NCBI GenBank assembly: GCA_019239835.1
Contig: JAFAZJ010000307.1
Span: 1 to 43,063, forward strand
DNA: 43,063 nt
Reading direction: 5' to 3'
DNA from: Alphaproteobacteria bacterium
GTDB taxonomy: Bacteria; Pseudomonadota; Alphaproteobacteria; Reyranellales; Reyranellaceae
In this document: positions 1-9,155 of the stretch, one piece after another
Layout of the letters: every line of letters starts with the position of its first letter
Numbering within the stretch: position 1 is the first letter of the stretch
Notes under the pieces: model-generated
Seen by the model: the letters and a program-made list of their open reading frames with translations, nothing else
What the model was told of the DNA's origin: nothing
Database searches by the model: none
Made by a program: the position numbers and the translations under genes

Positions 1-986
1 CCGGCATCCTTCTCGTCGACGCCCATGGCATGCAGCACGGGCGAAAACGCCACCTTGCCCGACGAGCACGCCGAGCCGGCGCTGATCGCGATGCCCGCGA
101 GGTCCAGCGCCATGATCTGGGTCTGCGCCGGCACGCCGGGCATGGCCACGTTCAGCGTGTTGGGCAAACGCGGTGCATCCGCGCCCAGCATCCGCCCGCC
201 GGTCAGCGCCGCTTGCACGCGATCACGCAGCGTGGCGAGACGCGCGAAAGTACCAAGTTCGCTCTGGGCAATCTCGGCCGCCGCGCCGAAGCCGACGATG
301 CCGGCGACATTCTCCGTGCCGCCACGACGACCGCGCTCCTGGCCACCGCCGGTCTGCACCGCGACAAGCGGCGCGCCGTCGCGCAACACAAGAGCGCCAA
401 CACCCTGCGGACCGCCCAGCTTGTGCGCCGAGAGGCTGAGGTAGTCGACGCCGAGCGCAGCCATGTCGACGGCGATCTTGCCGGCCGCCTGTACGGCGTC
501 ACACGCGACCAGTGCGCCGTACTTGTGCGCCCTGCGCACGACCTCGGCCACCGGCTGGATCACGCCGGTCTCGTTGTTCGCCAGCATCACGGCGACGAGT
601 GCCGGCTCCGCCGACGCCACGAGCACGCGCTCCAGCGCCTCAAGGTCGACCACACCGCTGGCGTGCGCCGGGATGCGCTCGGCCTGCTCTATCGGCGTGA
701 GCACGCTATCGTGCTCGATCGCCGAGACCAGCACGCGCGCGCGACCGCAGCCGCGTAGCGCCAGATTGTTTGCCTCGGTACCACCAGACGTGAAGACCAC
801 GTTCGCGGCCTTGCCGCCGACCAACGCCGCGACCTGCTGCCGGGCGCGATCGACGTGGCCGCGCGCGGTGCGGCCGAAGCCGTGAACCGACGAGGCGTTG
901 CCGACAACACGCATGACCTCGACCATCGCCTCGATGGCCTTCGGGCGCATCGGCGTGGTGGCGTTGTGATCGAGGTACACGGCCAT
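1..986 (-). CDS. cysteine desulfurase (NifS/IscS family), 3' end truncated by the window edge
   Basis: Hand translation of the minus strand from ATG at 986: MAVYLDHNATTPMRPKAIEAMVEVMRVVGNASSVHGFGR...VVFTSGGTEANNLAL...LSAHKLGGPQGVGALVL...SAGSACSSGKV. PLP-Lys motif (SAHK) and active-site Cys loop (SACSSG) present. Not in the ORF track because no stop lies in the window. Confidence 0.93.
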   Translation of the reverse strand, partial: MAVYLDHNATTPMRPKAIEAMVEVMRVVGNASSVHGFGRTARGHVDRARQQVAALVGGKAANVVFTSGGTEANNLALRGCGRARVLVSAIEHDSVLTPIEQAERIPAHASGVVDLEALERVLVASAEPALVAVMLANNETGVIQPVAEVVRRAHKYGALVACDAVQAAGKIAVDMAALGVDYLSLSAHKLGGPQGVGALVLRDGAPLVAVQTGGGQERGRRGGTENVAGIVGFGAAAEIAQSELGTFARLATLRDRVQAALTGGRMLGADAPRLPNTLNVAMPGVPAQTQIMALDLAGIAISAGSACSSGKVAFSPVLHAMGVDEKDA

Positions 987-997
987 CGGACGACGTC

Positions 998-1501
998 CTA
1001 CTCCGCGGCCACTGCTGCGGCGCTGTTGGCGCGCGGCGACAACGCCACATCGTCGGACACCGCCGGTGAGAACGGCCTTGCTGTGCCCAGCACGCGGCGC
1101 TCGACCACGTCTTGCAGGGTCACGGAGTTCAGGAACAGATGGATCTGGTTGCCGAGTTCGGCCCATAGATCATGCGTCAGGCAGCGCGAGTGATCGCTGT
1201 GGCAGCCGATCGACGAATTGCCCTTGCAGCGTGTGGCGGTGATCGGCTCGTCCACCGATAGGATGATGTCGGCAACGCGCGTGCCGCCCGCACCGCGTGC
1301 CAGCAGATAACCACCGCCCGGTCCACGCACACTCTTCACCAGCCCGCCGCGGCGAAGGCGTGCGAAAAGCTGCTCGAGATATGAAAGCGAGATCTCCTGG
1401 CGCTCGGCGATGTCCGCCAGCGACACAGGCTTGGTCTCGCCGTGGCGGGCCAAATCGACCAGCGCCATCACGGCGTAACGTCCCTTGGTGCTGAGCTTCA
1501 C
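998..1501 (-). CDS. iscR: Rrf2-family Fe-S cluster-responsive regulator IscR
   Basis: MKLSTKGRYAVMALVDLARH N-terminus typical of Rrf2/IscR; three Cys plus His cluster region (RCKGNSSIGCHSDHSRCLTHDLW); next to cysteine desulfurase. Confidence 0.93.
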   Translation of the reverse strand: MKLSTKGRYAVMALVDLARHGETKPVSLADIAERQEISLSYLEQLFARLRRGGLVKSVRGPGGGYLLARGAGGTRVADIILSVDEPITATRCKGNSSIGCHSDHSRCLTHDLWAELGNQIHLFLNSVTLQDVVERRVLGTARPFSPAVSDDVALSPRANSAAAVAAE

Positions 1502-1672
1502 GCTCCGCCTCCCTCGTTCGCGTCCGACCCTCGTGCGGCCGACCGGGCCCGCCTTGGTGCCGTCCGCTGGCGTCCCCGATCTCCACTACCGGCGTCGATC
1601 GCATTGAAATCGCTCTTGAAAGCGCGGCCAGCGACACGGATAGTGGCATTTCGATGATCGGGTCATCTCCGA

Positions 1673-1697
1673 AAAACCGACTGTCGTAGTCGGATAT
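1673..1697. promoter_or_regulatory. putative type-1 IscR box (proximal)
   Basis: AAAACCGACTGTCGTAGTCGGATAT; core CCGACT-N5-AGTCGG is a perfect inverted repeat and fits the YYGACTR-N3-YAGTCRR...TAT IscR type-1 pattern; upstream of iscR. Confidence 0.75.
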
Positions 1698-1700
1698 AGG

Positions 1701-1725
1701 AAAACCGACTACAGCGGTCAAGATT
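1701..1725. promoter_or_regulatory. putative second IscR-like box, 28 bp from the first
   Basis: AAAACCGACTACAGCGGTCAAGATT; same architecture with one mismatch in the AGTC half-site (GGTC). Confidence 0.55.
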
Positions 1726-1825
1726 AGAATCGTGTCGGTTCAATGGGGTTGGCCTACCAATCCCGATCCACAACAGGGGTCTTGGACGGCAGAGGCCGCT
1801 AGGGACAGGCGAGGCGAGCGCACGG

Positions 1826-2482
1826 ATGCCTGATGTCATCTTCACGGGCCCCGAGGGGCGCCTGGAAGGCCGCTACCACCAGAGCAAGGAGCCCAACGCG
1901 CCTATCGCGTTGATGCTTCACCCACACCCGCAGGCCGGCGGGACGATGAACAACAAGGTGGTGTTCACCCTGTTCCACGTCTTCGTCACCCGCGGCTTCT
2001 CGGTGATGCGATTCAACTTCCGCGGCGTCGGGCGCTCGCAGGGCACATTCGACAACGGCCAGGGCGAACTCAGCGACGCCGCTGCGGCGCTGGACTGGCT
2101 TCAGGGCATGAACCCCGATGCCAGCGCCTGCTGGGTGGCCGGCTTCTCCTTCGGCGCCTGGATCGGCATGCAGCTGCTGATGCGCCGGCCCGAGATCGAC
2201 GGCTTCGTCTCGGTGGCGCCGCCCGCCAATAGTTATGATTTCGGTTTCCTGGCGCCCTGCCCGTCATCGGGCCTGATCGTGCACGGCGACAAGGACGAGG
2301 TCGTGCCGGCCGCCGACATCCAGAAGCTGGTCGCCAAGCTCTCGCTGCAAAAGGGCATTACCGTCGAATCGCGCACGGTGAAGGGCGCCAACCACTTCTT
2401 CCACGATTGCCTCGACAAGCTCGCGGTCGAGGTCGACCGCTACGTCGCCAAGTCGATGAAACCGGCGCCGGCGAAAACCTGA
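1826..2482 (+). CDS. alpha/beta hydrolase (COG2945-like)
   Basis: 218 aa; LMLHPHPQAGGTMNNKVV, GFSFGAW nucleophile elbow, GDKDEVVP, GANHFF. Confidence 0.85.
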   Translation: MPDVIFTGPEGRLEGRYHQSKEPNAPIALMLHPHPQAGGTMNNKVVFTLFHVFVTRGFSVMRFNFRGVGRSQGTFDNGQGELSDAAAALDWLQGMNPDASACWVAGFSFGAWIGMQLLMRRPEIDGFVSVAPPANSYDFGFLAPCPSSGLIVHGDKDEVVPAADIQKLVAKLSLQKGITVESRTVKGANHFFHDCLDKLAVEVDRYVAKSMKPAPAKT

Positions 2483-3550
2483 TCAGGGCTGATGCAGCAC
2501 GCCGCCGACGATCGGTTGGCTGGCGCCGGTGGTAGATGGAAACGAATTGGCCAATCCCCGGAGATGGCGCACGGCCAGGAAGCCGAAGGCTTGCGCTTCC
2601 AGCGCGTCGACGTTCCAGCCGTAATCAGCGCCGGTGGTGACCTGGCCGTCGACGAGTTGGCTCAGCCAGCGCATCAGGGTCTCGTTGCGAGATCCACCGC
2701 CGCAAACAATCCAAGTCTGCGCCGGTGCCGGGAAGTGAGCTCGGGCTACGGAAAGAGCCAAACATGTACAGAAGGTTAACGTTGAAACTCCATCCTCGAC
2801 TTTAGGTGAAATAGGAAAACTGAAGCCAAAACTATTTCTATCTAGTGACTTAGGTGGTAATTCTAAGAAGTACGACGAACTAAGAAACCCCTTCACGACA
2901 CTCCCAAGAACCTCACCTCTGTCTGCAAGAATTCCGTCTACATCAAAGTTTTGGTTCGTGAATCTTCTAACCCAATCATCAATGGGCGCGTTGCCCGGTC
3001 CGGTGTCAAAGGCAAGCAAGCGGCCACCCTCACCGACCCAGGTAACATTGGCGACACCACCGATATTGACCACTGCGACCGGCAATTCGAGGTCACGTGC
3101 CAATGCCTGGTGAAAGACTGGCACCAGCGGGGCGCCCTGTCCGCCCGCGGCAACGTCGCCGCTGCGAAGGTCGGCAACCACAGGTCGGCCCAGTGCTCGG
3201 GCCAGGGCTTGGCCATCGCCGATCTGCCAGGTGAAGTTGTCCTGCGGTCTGTGGGTGATGGTCTGGCCGTGGAAGCCAACGACGTCGATCGAAGCCAGAT
3301 CGACGCCCTCTTCCCGCGCAAAGCGGCGGACGGCGTCGATATGGGCCGTGGTGATCGCCGCCTCGGCGGCGTCGGTGGCAGGGTTGCGGGTCGTCGCACC
3401 GAAAACGGCGCGCACAAGCTCCCGGGTCGACTCGGCATGCGGGTAGGTCGCCGCCGGGCCGAAGCCCTCGATGCGCTCGCCATCGGTGTCGATTACGGCG
3501 ACGTCGACGCCGTCGAGCGACGTGCCGCTCATCAGGCCCAGCGCGCGCAC
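2483..3550 (-). CDS. anmK: anhydro-N-acetylmuramic acid kinase
   Basis: RALGLMSGTSLDGVDVAVIDTDG, GFHGQTITHRP, WQIGDGQALA, NIGGVANVTW, FDTGPGNAPIDDW, PPKSLDRNSF, VCGGGSRN. Probable GTG start at 3550; the 571-aa ORF extension is antisense to tyrS. Confidence 0.9.
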   Translation of the reverse strand: MRALGLMSGTSLDGVDVAVIDTDGERIEGFGPAATYPHAESTRELVRAVFGATTRNPATDAAEAAITTAHIDAVRRFAREEGVDLASIDVVGFHGQTITHRPQDNFTWQIGDGQALARALGRPVVADLRSGDVAAGGQGAPLVPVFHQALARDLELPVAVVNIGGVANVTWVGEGGRLLAFDTGPGNAPIDDWVRRFTNQNFDVDGILADRGEVLGSVVKGFLSSSYFLELPPKSLDRNSFGFSFPISPKVEDGVSTLTFCTCLALSVARAHFPAPAQTWIVCGGGSRNETLMRWLSQLVDGQVTTGADYGWNVDALEAQAFGFLAVRHLRGLANSFPSTTGASQPIVGGVLHQP

Positions 3551-3625
3551 CCTGCCCCTCGCGTTGTTGAAACCGGGTACCTGTGATACAGCGCCGGCCG
3601 CCAGCTTCAAACCGAAGACAGGAAG

Positions 3626-4879
3626 ATGAGCGCGTTCAAGTCCGACTTCATGCGCACCGTGCACGAGCGCGGCATGGTGCATCAGTGCAGCGATGCGGCG
3701 CGTCTGGACGCGCTGCTCTCGTCGGGCGTGCGCACGGCCTATATCGGCTTCGACTGCACCGCCGACTCGCTGCATGTCGGCTCGCTGCTGCAGATCATGA
3801 TGCTGCGCTGGTGGCAGAAATGCGGGCACAAGCCGATCGTCCTGATGGGCGGCGGCACGACCAAGATCGGCGACCCGTCGGGCCGCGACGAGACGCGTCA
3901 GCTGCTCACCGACGAGCTGATCGCCGCCAATATGGCCGGCATCCGCCGCGTCTTCGATAAGTACCTGACCTTCGGCACCGGCACGACCGACGCCGCGATG
4001 GTCAACAACGCCGATTGGCTCGACGAGCTGCGCTACATACCACTGCTGCGCGACGTCGGCCGGCACTTCTCGGTCAATCGCATGCTGACGATGGATTCGG
4101 TGAAGCTGCGGCTCGAGCGCGACCAGCCGCTGACCTTCCTCGAGTTCAACTACATGATCCTGCAGTCCTACGACTACGTGGAGCTGTGGAAGCGACACAA
4201 GTGCATGGTGCAGATGGGCGGCTCCGATCAGTGGGGCAACATCATCATGGGCGCCGATCTCGGCCGCCGCCTGGAGAGCGCCGAGCTATTCGCGCTGACC
4301 ACGCCGCTGATCGCGACATCGTCGGGCGCCAAGATGGGCAAGACGGCCGCCGGCGCCGTGTGGCTCAACGCCGAGCGCGTGACGGCTTACGATTTCTGGC
4401 AGTACTGGCGCAACGTCGAGGACGCCGATGTTGGCCGCTTCATGCGCACCTTCACCGAACTGCCGATGGACGAAGTGGCGCGGCTGGAAAAGCTGCAGGG
4501 CGCCGAGCTGAACGAGGCCAAGAAGATCCTCGCTACCGAGATCACCAAGCTCTGCCACGGTGCGGCAGCCGCTAACGAGGCGGCCGAGACAGCGCGGCGC
4601 ACATTCGAGGAGGGCGCACTGGCCGAGTCGCTGCCCACCGTCGATCTGCCGCGGGCACGGCTGGAAGGCGGCCTGCCGGCCTTCGAGCTGTTCGCCGACG
4701 CCAAGCTGGCGGAGAGCCGCAGCGAGGCGCGCCGCCTGATCAAGGGCGGCGGGGCGCGGGTCAACGACAAGCCGGTGGCATCTGACACCGCGACCGTGTC
4801 GCTGGCCGATGCCGACAGCGAGGGCCGCATCAAGCTCTCCGCCGGGCGCAAGCGCCACGTACTGGTGCGCGCGGTCTGA
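3626..4879 (+). CDS. tyrS: tyrosyl-tRNA synthetase
   Basis: 417 aa; [17 protein letters not shown] (class I HIGH-like), [18 protein letters not shown] (KMSKS-like), C-terminal S4 domain. Confidence 0.97.
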   Translation: MSAFKSDFMRTVHERGMVHQCSDAARLDALLSSGVRTAYIGFDCTADSLHVGSLLQIMMLRWWQKCGHKPIVLMGGGTTKIGDPSGRDETRQLLTDELIAANMAGIRRVFDKYLTFGTGTTDAAMVNNADWLDELRYIPLLRDVGRHFSVNRMLTMDSVKLRLERDQPLTFLEFNYMILQSYDYVELWKRHKCMVQMGGSDQWGNIIMGADLGRRLESAELFALTTPLIATSSGAKMGKTAAGAVWLNAERVTAYDFWQYWRNVEDADVGRFMRTFTELPMDEVARLEKLQGAELNEAKKILATEITKLCHGAAAANEAAETARRTFEEGALAESLPTVDLPRARLEGGLPAFELFADAKLAESRSEARRLIKGGGARVNDKPVASDTATVSLADADSEGRIKLSAGRKRHVLVRAV

Positions 4880-5892
4880 TGCGCGCCGACCTGGAAGCGC
4901 GGCTGGCGCGCTTCCAGCGCCTGGGCCTCTCCCATCTGCCCACCCCGCTCGAGCCGATGAAGCGACTCAGCACCCATCTCGGCGGACCACGCCTATGGGT
5001 GAAGCGCGAGGACTGCACCGGTGTCGGGTTGGGTGGCAACAAGCTGCGCAAGCTCGACTTCGTGCTGAAAGAAGCGCTCGACACTGGCGCTGACACGCTG
5101 GTGTCGGGCGGCGTGGTGCAATCCAACAGCCAGCGCCAGGTAGCGGCCGCTGCCGCGCGGCTCGGGCTGGAGTGCCATCTCGCCGTCTATCACGGCCGCG
5201 TGGCGCCACCGAATGCGGCCTACGAGACGTCGGGCAACGCGCTGCTCAATCGCCTATTCGGCGCGACATTGCACGACGTTCCGTGGACCGGCGATCGCAA
5301 TGGCGCGATCCGCGACTTGGCGCAGAAGCTCAGCGAATCCGGCCGCAAGCCATACGTGGTGCCCTACGGCGTCTCCAACCCGCTGGGTGCCGTGGCTTAC
5401 GCGACAACGATCGTCGAGATCGCGCACCAATCGGCATCACTGGGTTTCACCCCCGCAGCGATCGTGCATTGCAGCGGCAGCGCAGCGACGCAGGCGGGTC
5501 TCGCCGTCGGTGCAGCGCATGCATTGCCCAATACGCGCATTGTCGGCATCGACATCGATGCGGAGCCCGAGCGCGTGCACGCGGACGTCGTGCGCTATGC
5601 GCAGGGCGCTGCGGTCCTGCTCGACCTGCCTTTCGACAGCGGCAGCATCGAGGTGGTCGCAGGCCACGCCGGTCCCGCCTACGGCGTCGCGCACGACGCG
5701 ACAATCGAGGCGATCAGGCTGGCCGGACGGCTGGAAGCGCTGGCACTCGATCCAGTCTATTCCGGCAAGGGTCTCGCGGGTCTGGTCGCGCTGATCCGCG
5801 GTGGACGTTGGCCAGCCGACGCCGACATCGTCTTCATCCACACCGGCGGCACGCCTGCGCTGTTCGCCTACGGCGAGACGCTGGGGCTATAG
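4879..5892 (+). CDS. PLP-dependent D-cysteine desulfhydrase / ACC deaminase family protein
   Basis: 337 aa; KREDCTGVGLGGNKLRKLDFVL, TLVSGGVVQSNSQRQVAAAAA, HTGGTPALFAY. Start overlaps tyrS stop (TGATG). Confidence 0.88.
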   Translation: MRADLEARLARFQRLGLSHLPTPLEPMKRLSTHLGGPRLWVKREDCTGVGLGGNKLRKLDFVLKEALDTGADTLVSGGVVQSNSQRQVAAAAARLGLECHLAVYHGRVAPPNAAYETSGNALLNRLFGATLHDVPWTGDRNGAIRDLAQKLSESGRKPYVVPYGVSNPLGAVAYATTIVEIAHQSASLGFTPAAIVHCSGSAATQAGLAVGAAHALPNTRIVGIDIDAEPERVHADVVRYAQGAAVLLDLPFDSGSIEVVAGHAGPAYGVAHDATIEAIRLAGRLEALALDPVYSGKGLAGLVALIRGGRWPADADIVFIHTGGTPALFAYGETLGL

Positions 5893-5896
5893 CGGC

Positions 5897-8800
5897 TCAC
5901 TGCGATGTCGAACGCTGCTGGTCGTTGCGTTCGCTGAGATCGCTGTTCGGGCTGACGTCGCTCGACGTCGTGCCACAACCGGCCAGCATCAGGTTGCGCA
6001 GTGGGCCGATGGGCAGCACCGAGAGCGGATTGACGCTGGAATTGGGATCGTCGATCGGCCCGCGGATCAGGTAGTTGAGCGCGAACAGCCCGCCACCGCG
6101 GCCGCCGGTCAGCAGATCGCCGATCAGCGGGATGTTGGAGATGATGCTGTTGAGCGCATAGGCCGGCACGATGCCGCCGGCGAGGCAGACCTCGTCGGTG
6201 TTGAGCTGCACCATGCCCTGCACGGTGACGCCGACATTGTCGCCCGCCGTGCGGCCGTTACGCAGGCGCAGGCGATCGCCGTCCTTCTCGATGTCGACCG
6301 TCAGCGCGTCGAAGACCTGCCGGTCGCCGCCGACGCGTCCGAGCTGGTCGACCACGCCGTTGACGTTGGCGACGCCGCGCGACGGATTGGCCGGCACCTT
6401 CATCAGGCGATAGCTCTTCATCTCGACGCGGCCGCGTAGCGGCGGATCGGGCCTGGTGTCGTCGGTGGTAGCGCTGACATGCAGCTGGCCACCGACCATC
6501 CCTTCGAGCCAGCCGGCGCTGCGCAGCACCGCGCCGAAATCCGCCGCCACGAGGTCAAACGATCGGCCCTTGCCCGAAGGCGTCACCCGCAACTGTGCCG
6601 GCGCCGCACCGTCGGGCGTGGTCTGCAGATTGGCGGAGATCAGCCGGTCACCGCGCAACGCCAGGCTGCCTTTCACCCGCGGCAGAGATCCGCGCTTGAG
6701 CAGCACCGCGCCGACATCGAGGTTGATCGACACCAGCGGTCCCTGCGGCGAGGCGGGCTTGGGCACGCCGCGCGCGTTGGGATCGGCATCGGGCAGCACG
6801 CGCTTGAGCTCGATCGCCGCACCGCTGAGGTCGACGGCATAGCCGCCTTCGACCCGGCTCACGGTGCCGGCGACATTGGTCGCACCCAGCGCCAGCTTGC
6901 TCAATGTGATACGCTCGATACGCCCATCTGTCGGACGCGACTCGAGCTTGCCGGTGGTCTGCAGGTCGGTGGCCGCGACCTCGAACTCCAGAATCGGTGG
7001 GATTGGGCCGCCCGCGAAGCGCGCGACGAGCGTCGCACGGCCGTCGACGCCGGCCGCCTTGGACCAGGAGGCTTCCTTTACACTCAGCGCCGTATCGCGC
7101 AGGTCGAGGCGTGCGCGCAGTTCGGAGGGGCCTGTGACGGGTGTCTGATAGGACAGCTCGAACGCGGTCGCGCCGCTCGCGAATGCCGTCAGATCGGGCA
7201 CTCCTGCCTTGTAGAGCGTCGCCAGCGGCAACGCGCCCTTGGCTTCGTAGCGGCGGCGGAAGGCGGGCTTGGGACCGAACAGCTCTGTCCAGCTGAGATC
7301 AACCGATTGGCCCTGGGCCTTGCCGCGGCCGGCGACCTTGAGCTGGGTCATGTCGAGCTGCAGCGCGCCGGCGAAATCGGTGAGGTTCAGCGTGCCGACC
7401 GCATTGGTCAGCGAGAAGCGATCAAGCTTGGCGTTGGCGGCATAGGCGATGTCGCTGACCGACAGCGCATCGAGCAACGGGAACTTCAGCGACAGGCTGA
7501 TCGCGGCGTCGCCGCCCAGCCGCTTGGGATTGTAGAGCAGGTCCTTGGGCAGCCCGAGCCGGGGCTGGGTCAGGAAGTTCATGGTCTCCTGCACCGACGC
7601 CTGCAGCTCGATCTGCATGTCGGTGCGGTGGTCATCGCCATCCAGCCCAACGAGATCGACGCGCGACTTGTTGACCTTGATGGCGCCGGCCTGCCCACCA
7701 TCGATCAGGAAGCGCAGGGTCGAGCCGTCGAACTTCGCCGTGCCTGACACACCTTTCACCGGCGGCAGCGGCGCGAGGTAGTTCACCGTGAGGTCGCTGT
7801 AGCGCAGCTCACCGACGGTCCGGGACACCTTCAGCTCGTCGGGATTCTGGAAATCACCCGCGGCCGAGACCGTGAGCTTGGCACTATCCAGTCGGCCACC
7901 GCTGATATTGGCCAGCGCCCAACGCCTTCCGCCAGGGGCCATGGTAGGCAGCCAGAACTCGCCCAGCCGGTCGATCGGCACGTTCTCGAGCTTGGCCTCG
8001 CCGTCGAACTGGAAGCTATGGTCCTCGACGCGCATCACGCCCTGCATGCCGAGCTCGGCGCCGCCCATGCCGAAGCGGAAATCTTCCAGGCGCACCGCGC
8101 TCTGGTTGGTGTCGAAGGCCATGCGCAAGGTCGCCCAGTCGACCTTGCGCGGCTCGGGCAGCACACCGGGCACGCCGATCATGCCGCTGCCACCCTCGAA
8201 ATCGAGCGCGACACGCTGCACCTTGCCGGCGCCCGACGCGGTGAGCCGGATGTAGCCGGTCATCGGCAGATCGATCTGCGCCAGCGGCGCCAGCTGCGGC
8301 GCGGCGGTGGCGAAGGCCGAGAGCCTCAGGTCGCGCGCGCGCAGCATCACCTCCATGACCTCGCGCTTGCGGCCATAGAAGGCGATCAGCTCCATATTGG
8401 CGGTGTGGCCCATGGACTCGACGGTCAGCGCGCCCTTCACGCGCAGGCCGTCGTAGTCGCGTTGCAGCACGGCGCGGCCGGCCGGCGCGTCCCAGACGAA
8501 GCCGGTGGTCTGGTCGTCGATGCGCAGCCGCGCGGACTCGATTCGGACCTCTGTAAGGCGGCCCAACGGGTGGTCGGTGTTGGGCTCGCGCAGCAGCTGC
8601 TCGACGATGATCGGCAGCATGCGCGACGAGGGCGCCGCCTCGGCCGGCGGCAACATCAGGTCGATCAGGCCGTCCTTGCGGATCACCGCGTTGAGCGCCA
8701 CGCGGTCGATGACGATCTCGGTCGGCGCCAGCGCGCCGTCGACCAGGGCGCCGATGCTGACGTTGATGGCCACGGCCGGCACCGAGCCGATTACGGTGCC

Positions 8801-9070
8801 CTTGGTGTCCTTGGCCTCGATGCCCAGCAGGATCAGGCGCAGCGGCTGCTCCCAGCCGGCCCATTCAATGCGCACATGCTGGGCGCCCAGCCGCACCGGC
8901 CCCTCCGGGGTGTCGAAGGAGCGGCTGACATAGGAGCGCAGGAAATCGAGCTCGACCGGCCCCTGGGCCAGGCGCCAGACCAGCAGCAGGCCGAGCACGC
9001 TGAAGCCGACCACGACCGCGGCAACGATCTCCGCGATGGTCAGGGCGACTCGCCTCAGCCTCCTGGTCAA
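5897..9070 (-). CDS. AsmA-like / DUF3971 (YhdP-TamB-like) envelope protein
   Basis: 1057 aa; one N-terminal TM segment (IAEIVAAVVVGFSVLGLLLVWRLA) followed by long beta-rich AsmA-like repeats; C-terminal INGVVDQLGRVGG...LIRGPIDDPNSSVNPLSVLPIGPLR type ending. Confidence 0.8.
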   Translation of the reverse strand: MTRRLRRVALTIAEIVAAVVVGFSVLGLLLVWRLAQGPVELDFLRSYVSRSFDTPEGPVRLGAQHVRIEWAGWEQPLRLILLGIEAKDTKGTVIGSVPAVAINVSIGALVDGALAPTEIVIDRVALNAVIRKDGLIDLMLPPAEAAPSSRMLPIIVEQLLREPNTDHPLGRLTEVRIESARLRIDDQTTGFVWDAPAGRAVLQRDYDGLRVKGALTVESMGHTANMELIAFYGRKREVMEVMLRARDLRLSAFATAAPQLAPLAQIDLPMTGYIRLTASGAGKVQRVALDFEGGSGMIGVPGVLPEPRKVDWATLRMAFDTNQSAVRLEDFRFGMGGAELGMQGVMRVEDHSFQFDGEAKLENVPIDRLGEFWLPTMAPGGRRWALANISGGRLDSAKLTVSAAGDFQNPDELKVSRTVGELRYSDLTVNYLAPLPPVKGVSGTAKFDGSTLRFLIDGGQAGAIKVNKSRVDLVGLDGDDHRTDMQIELQASVQETMNFLTQPRLGLPKDLLYNPKRLGGDAAISLSLKFPLLDALSVSDIAYAANAKLDRFSLTNAVGTLNLTDFAGALQLDMTQLKVAGRGKAQGQSVDLSWTELFGPKPAFRRRYEAKGALPLATLYKAGVPDLTAFASGATAFELSYQTPVTGPSELRARLDLRDTALSVKEASWSKAAGVDGRATLVARFAGGPIPPILEFEVAATDLQTTGKLESRPTDGRIERITLSKLALGATNVAGTVSRVEGGYAVDLSGAAIELKRVLPDADPNARGVPKPASPQGPLVSINLDVGAVLLKRGSLPRVKGSLALRGDRLISANLQTTPDGAAPAQLRVTPSGKGRSFDLVAADFGAVLRSAGWLEGMVGGQLHVSATTDDTRPDPPLRGRVEMKSYRLMKVPANPSRGVANVNGVVDQLGRVGGDRQVFDALTVDIEKDGDRLRLRNGRTAGDNVGVTVQGMVQLNTDEVCLAGGIVPAYALNSIISNIPLIGDLLTGGRGGGLFALNYLIRGPIDDPNSSVNPLSVLPIGPLRNLMLAGCGTTSSDVSPNSDLSERNDQQRSTSQ

Positions 9071-9155
9071 GACTCTGCGACTCCTTCGGCTTGACGCTCA
9101 GCCCGGGCGGCGGTCAGGTTCTCGTCCTGTTTCGCAGCATCGGCCCGACCGTGCA

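Noticed and set aside
30-758. 242-aa plus-strand ORF at the window start
   Set aside because: Antisense to the truncated cysteine desulfurase, which the track misses because no stop is in the window.
3551-4198. N-terminal extension of the anmK ORF
   Set aside because: Antisense to tyrS; the family N-terminus (RALGLMSGTSLDG) starts at about 3550.
6479-7747. 422-aa plus-strand ORF (and 8018..9094) antisense to the AsmA-like gene
   Set aside because: Composition typical of the complementary frame of a GC-rich gene; no recognisable motif.
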